In this document: in pieces, positions 58,847-64,000 of the stretch
Numbering within the stretch: position 1 is the stretch's first letter
Layout: every line of letters begins with the position of its first letter
Source: Halicephalobus mephisto
Taxonomy: Eukaryota > Nematoda > Chromadorea > Rhabditida > Panagrolaimidae
Reading direction: 5' to 3'
NCBI GenBank assembly: GCA_009193035.1
Contig: SWDT01000073.1
Location: forward strand, 124,001 to 188,000
DNA: 64,000 nucleotides
Position numbers and translations under genes: made by a program
Notes under the pieces: generated by a model
The model's database searches: none
Told to the model about the DNA's origin: nothing
What the model saw: only the letters and a program-made list of their open reading frames with translations

Positions 58847-60662
58847 CTATGGATGTGAAGTTACTGTAAGATTCCTAATTTTGTTATTTAATTTTATTCG
58901 GATCATTTTCACGATATGTCTTCTGATCTTCTTGTTTATCAGGAGCAGGAACCAAGGTGGAGTTAGTGTGTTTATATCGATCATCCAATATTGTACTGTA
59001 ATTCAAAACTATATGACTGTTCAAAACTGATAACTCACTTCGGAACAATTCTGTTCTTATTTCTCCACTGCTCACTGGAATCACGAAAAACAGCACCTAC
59101 AAGTAAAATTCATTCTTTTGTGATACGATATATCACAAGATCAAAAATGTAGGGATGATATGATCCAAATTGACCATTTCAATCAAATCTAAATTGTCTC
59201 TAATGCTATGAGTTTTGTTCTTCAAACTTTCCAATGTTTAATTTTGAAGAACCATATAATTAGCCAATTAAATAAAAAATTCCTTAGGTAAAATTTTTTC
59301 TGGCAATTTTCAAGTGTTTTCAACAATTAAACTTACCTGAAGAATACAACTTCCTAGTTGATTAAAGAACAAGAACAAACTGAAAAGAAATAATTGGAAA
59401 TCTTGTCTACTGAAGAGCTCCGGTTTCGGTGATACAGTCGTCGAATACCTGTGTTTCAGTAAATGATAACATACGTAACAGTTGATCAAAAAGGAAGCAG
59501 ACGATGTGATTAACAAGATGCCAGCAGTATTCGTCGAGGTCTTCCAGAAGGGAAACTTGTTGTCATTGGAAGTTCCCCAGAAAAAACCTTGTCTAATATC
59601 TAAGGCATTTATTTGATAAAGAACTGGCTCAGTAAACCTAGAAAAGTTGTTTTTCTTTAGTTTGGTAACTTTGCTTAGAGAATTCTACATCGAAATCAAG
59701 ATTTAAGGTACAATTTATAAAAACATTTCATATCATCGCTTGTGCATTCCGGATGGATTAAATCTGAATTTAATGGATCCTTTTATAAGAAACAGTTAAT
59801 TTTAGTATTGTTAAACTTTTTCTTTATAATTTGTGAACGATGGCACAATTTAACTGTTATATATAATCAGTATCATATATAACTTTAGATAATAAAAAAC
59901 TGAATTCCAGTTGCTTACAAGCTTCGAAAATTTGCATAAAGGCATCAGTTTAATTTGAATTAGATGAATGATATATTATTTAATGTCGAAAGATTTCGTT
60001 ACTTTTATATTTCCCAAGAGAAGAAATGTATGACACACATTGTATTTCCAACCAAAAAACAGAGTAAAGTGCGTCGTCAAACTAACTAAAGTACATACAC
60101 TTTCTTATCCAGCCATTATGTCCAAAGTATTAATTTAACTTTAATTTTAATTATGATGTTGAACTTTTTATAAACATAAACAACAGAAATTGACTTACCA
60201 CATTTGAAAATCGAAAATTACCCCCAGAATACAGCAAACTACAATTAACCGAGCACAATTTCTCCTCCAAAATGATTGGTACTTTTCTTTCAGCAGTATT
60301 ACCGTAAACCTGTTGACGTTTATCAATAAGTCCAGGAGATATTGTGTATACGTCGTCTGGGACAGAAGCCATGGGATGAAGGAAATGAAAAAATGTTCTC
60401 TCGGAAGCTTGGCAAATATCGGGAGAAATATGGGTGCGTTTGTAATTTTGAATTGAAAAAAATAAGATACAGAAGCAAGTATGTTGTTGATTGCGAATAC
60501 ACCGAATATTTTAAAGAAAGCAGATCTGTATTGTTTTTTTAAATGAGAGAAAAACATCATCATGAGGAGTAAAATGTAGAGGATATAACTGGGAATAATA
60601 TACAGCAGAGGACCCAGTACCCGAACATTGGCAATAGTAGGGTCTCCTGTGATCAGCGGCAT
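58847..60662 (-). CDS. Srg-superfamily chemoreceptor, tandem copy 1
   Basis: Four minus-strand exons (60662-60199, 59637-59337, 59096-59039, 58995-58847), phase-consistent, 323 residues. Marks: LLYIIPSYILYILLL, FFKIFGVFAINNILASVSYF, APIFLPIFAKLPREHF, NVNRFTVILLKEKY, SRQDFQLFLFSLFLF and YWMIDINTLTPPWFLLLI with the basic tail KKIRRHIVKMIRIK. The short exon 3 must be spliced to exon 4 for this C terminus; reading through the donor gives an unrelated tail. Paired with the next gene as a recent duplicate. Confidence 0.88.
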
Positions 60663-61489
60663 AAGTGGTATTTTCTAGAAGTTCTCTTTTCTGTGATAAC
60701 TTTGTTATGAATAGTCATTACTAAATTGAAAGTAATATTCCGAGATCTAAACACAATATAAAATACCTTTAACAAGTTTCCTGAAGTTTTACTGCAAAAA
60801 ACAAAAGCGTATGGAACGAAATTTCAAAGTAATTGTTTAAATTAAGTTTCTAAAACTTCCTAATTAAAACCAATACATAAAATTTTTTTTTCTGATTTCA
60901 CAAAGTTCTAACATCACACTATTACAACAAATCAGAAATATGAGTAAGAAAATAAAGAAAAGATAATGTTGAAGGCAATTTTCAGAACTTTACAATTAAG
61001 ACTGAAAATCACGGAACTGAGCGTTTAAAACTTATTATGAGTAAATTTGTACTTTTATGCATAGTATGCTCGCACAAGGAATTATTGTTCTTTGTAGATT
61101 TGAACAAAAAACGTTTAAAATAAAGTAACCGAAACCATAGATTTCAAGTTTGAATCTTGAATAAAATGTCGCTGTTTAGATTCCTGAGTTCTAAAGTTTA
61201 AGACTCATCTATTATTTGAAACCTCATCGATGCAGCTCTTCTTTCGAGCGATATTTACCTCTCGACACACAAAGTTATTTTGGAAACTGATTTTTGAATT
61301 CAAACTAAGTTGAAATTCTAAATTTTCTTAATTTTTATTCTTTAGTATCATTATCCAAATATACAACGTAAGGATTAAATTTCGTATTTCTTAGTTATCT
61401 TTAGGATTTTCTACATTAAAATAATGCAGAAAATGGAAGTGTGTGAAAGTAGTCTTCAAATTATTTTAAAACTTTGAAGCTAACAGTCA
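60663..61489. other. Spacer between the tandem chemoreceptor genes
   Basis: AT-rich. Nothing recognised. Confidence 0.4.
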
Positions 61490-63344
61490 CTATGGATGTG
61501 AAGTTACCGTAATATCCCTAATTTTGTTGTTTGATTTTATTCGGATCATTTTCACGATATGTCTTCTGATCTTCTTGTTTATCAGGAGCAGGAACCAAGG
61601 TGGAGTTAGTGTGTTTATATCGATCATCCAATATTGTACTGCAATTCAAAACTATATGACTGTTCAAAATTGGTAACTCACTTCGGAACAATTCTGTTCT
61701 TATTTCTCCATTGCTCACCGGAATCACGAAAAACAACACCTACAAGTAAAATTCATTCTTTTGTGGTTTTTCTACAATATGTTTTTGCTTCAGAAAGAAT
61801 TACATATATCACAGGACTGAAAAATAGTTTTCCTAGTACTAATGAGAAGTGAATTTCTTTAAAAATTCAAACCAAATGTTTTCATTAGATCTGGCTTTTG
61901 TTAAATATGGTTCTCCTTCTCAATTTTACAATGATTTCTTGGGAGAAAGTAGATAATTAACTTAAGGAAGATAATGAATTCCCTTGATAAAACTTTTTCT
62001 TGGCAATTTTCAAGTGTTTTCAACAATTAAACTTACCTGAAGAATACAACCCCCTAGCTGATTGAAAAACAGGAATAAACTAAGAAGAAATAATTGGAAA
62101 TCTTGTCTACTGAAGAGCTCCGGTTTCGGTGATACAGTCGTCGAATACCTGTGTTTCAGTAAATGATAACATACGTAACAGTTGATTAAAAAGGAAGCAG
62201 ACGATGTGATTAACAAGATTCCAGCAGTATTTGTTGAGGTCTTCCAGAAGGGAAACTTGTTGTCATTGGAAGTCCCCCAGAAAAAACCTTGTCTAATATC
62301 TAAGGCATTTATTTGATAAAGAACTGGCTCAGTAAACCTAGAAAAGTTGTTTTTCTTTAGTTTGGTAACTTCACTTAGAGAATTCTACATCAAAATCAAG
62401 ATTTAAGGTACAATTTGTAAAAACATTTCATATCATCGCTTGTGCATTTCGGATGAATCGAAATTTATTCATCTTAGTAATTTCATCAGAAAAAATAGTA
62501 AAGTTTAATGTTTTTAAATTTCTTTCTTTATGAATTGTAGGTAATGATGTAACTTAAGGTAGTCAAAATAGTAAATGTTATGACATTTAAAGTTGCGCAG
62601 TAGATAACTCATAGTTGTTGGAAAATTCCAAAAATTCAGTTTATACATTTATGACATTTAAATTAAGTTAATAAAACTATTTAAGTGCCGAAAAGTTTCG
62701 CTGTTTTCTTATTTTTTTCACAACTACAGTAGTTCACAGATAATTTTATCAACATTATGTACCCTAGATTAAATGAGTTCATATCAATCAAGATATACTA
62801 CCTATTTTGTCTAATTGTTGGATATAAACTACAATTTAAATTTTGACGTTCAACTTTAGCGACAAAAAAAATTGACTTACCATACTTGGAAATCAAAAAC
62901 CACCGCCAAAGTACAACAGAGCACAATCAGCCAGACGCAATTTTTATTCCAAAATAACTGATATTTTTCTTTCAAAAGTATTACCGTAAATCTGTTGAAA
63001 CTCATTAAGAGATCCAGAAAGTAATGTGTGTATATCGTCTGAAACACAAGCCAAGGAATGAAGGAAATAAAAAAATGTTCCCTCGGGAGTTTGGCAAGTA
63101 TCTGGAGAAATATGGGTGCATTTGTAATTTTCAGCTGGAGGAAATAAGATATGGATGCAGGTATGTTGTTGATTGCGAATACACCGAATATCTTGAAGAA
63201 GGAAGATTTGTATTGTTTCTTAAAACGAGAGAAAAAAATCATATAGACTAGTAAAATATAGAGGACATAAGTGGGGATGGTGTAGACGAAGGGGGCCAGT
63301 ACTCGAATATTAGCAGCAGTAGCGTCTCCTGTGATCAACGGCAT
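61490..63344 (-). CDS. Srg-superfamily chemoreceptor, tandem copy 2
   Basis: Four minus-strand exons (63344-62881, 62337-62037, 61739-61682, 61638-61490) with exactly the same exon lengths as copy 1 (464, 301, 58, 149), encoding 323 residues. Exon 1 differs from copy 1 at many sites (for example IPTYVLYILLVYMIF and SFNRFTVILLKEKY), while exons 2-4 are nearly identical. Start at ATG 63344 (MPLITGD), matching copy 1; the frame upstream has only a TTG. Same receptor family and predicted topology. Confidence 0.88.
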
Positions 63345-64000
63345 GATAAACAGTAACTCCAACTGGTCTTTCTTCTTTCTATAATCAGATTAGTATAAAT
63401 GAGCTCTTCTGGGACGAAAGAAACGCCCTGAAATCTAGGTACGGTATAAAATTCTGTCAACAAAATTCCCTAATGTGACATAAAAAGTATACGAAACGAA
63501 GCTTGGAAAAAGCTTCCTAGTGCCCATTTGCAGCACTTTATCATAAGACTAATGACCGAAATTTTAACATTATTTAACTTTATAAAACTGTAATATCATA
63601 TTGGTAAAAAGTAGAAATATTTAACATTAATCTTCAAAATGATTACTTCGACACCTGTTTTGAAACTTTCTAGATAAAACGAAAAGCTGTGAAAATATAC
63701 GCATAGGTACTATAATGAAGTTTCAGAACATTGTTTGGTATTTTGCAATACTGTAAGTGAGGAAGTTGACAGACGATAAGCTTCTTTCCTCGTTAATAAA
63801 TGCCTATAAATCAATTCCGTAGATATTTGCAATGATCCGAGTTTAAAAAATTAATGAAAGTCTTTAGATCTTATAGTAGAAACGAACATTTTTTAATAAT
63901 CTCAATTACATAACTAATACGTCTAAATCACAAGTTTTGTAATTACTCAACATAAATGGTTCTTGTAATCATCATATGGCAATTTTAAACTACTATACAA
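63345..64000. other. AT-rich DNA at the window edge
   Basis: Probable upstream region of the last chemoreceptor gene. No other gene is seen. Confidence 0.4.

Noticed and set aside
58884..59096. Reading straight through chemoreceptor exon 3 to give a polar tail
   Set aside because: Crosses a GTGAGT donor. Splicing to the exon at 58995 restores the conserved DINTLTPPWF tail seen in the sister genes.

Overview
The window is eukaryotic nuclear DNA from a nematode, most likely Caenorhabditis or a close relative. Genes are compact, and introns are mostly 40-100 bases with GTAAGT donors and TTTTCAG acceptors. Several start codons lie a few bases after a lone 3' splice acceptor, as expected for spliced-leader trans-splicing. 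Noncoding DNA is very AT-rich. Lineage-specific families (Srg-superfamily chemoreceptors, OAC-type acyltransferases, FkbM-like proteins) sit beside conserved housekeeping genes. All gene models were spliced by eye; wherever exons were joined, the reading phase was checked across the junction.

Region 1-20.4 kb is gene-dense and conserved: the last two exons of an unrecognised gene; a SYS1-type Golgi protein (+); UBA5, the E1 of the UFM1 pathway (-), with a small unrecognised gene about 110 bases upstream, as in a nematode operon; a RING-H2 ubiquitin ligase candidate (+); prefoldin subunit 3 (+); a 14-exon full-length P-glycoprotein (+); an F-box-like gene (+); and an RNF216/TRIAD3-like RING-IBR-RING ligase (+).

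Region 20.4-37 kb is AT-rich accessory DNA. It holds one intact OAC-type acyltransferase (-), a duplicated 600-base piece of it, a decayed second acyltransferase, an FkbM-like gene broken by frameshifts and a purine tract, a tRNA-like relic, one intact Srg-superfamily chemoreceptor (+), and several coding-like scraps of unknown origin.

Region 37-53 kb holds an IQ plus AAA ATPase related to IQCA1/DRC11 (-), a 149-base tandem repeat, an RSK-type kinase that lacks its C-terminal kinase domain (-), a long AT-rich stretch with many simple tandem repeats and isolated exon-like islands on both strands, and an ALG-2-type penta-EF-hand gene (+).

Region 53-64 kb holds two abutting solo LTRs and three minus-strand Srg-superfamily chemoreceptor genes. 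The last two of these are recent tandem duplicates.

There is no CRISPR array, prophage or bacterial-style operon, as expected for this kind of genome. The most interesting items are the RSK that jumps from its hydrophobic motif straight to the ERK-docking tail, the IQCA1/DRC11-like ATPase in an animal group without motile cilia, and three solo LTRs with 5-base target-site duplications.
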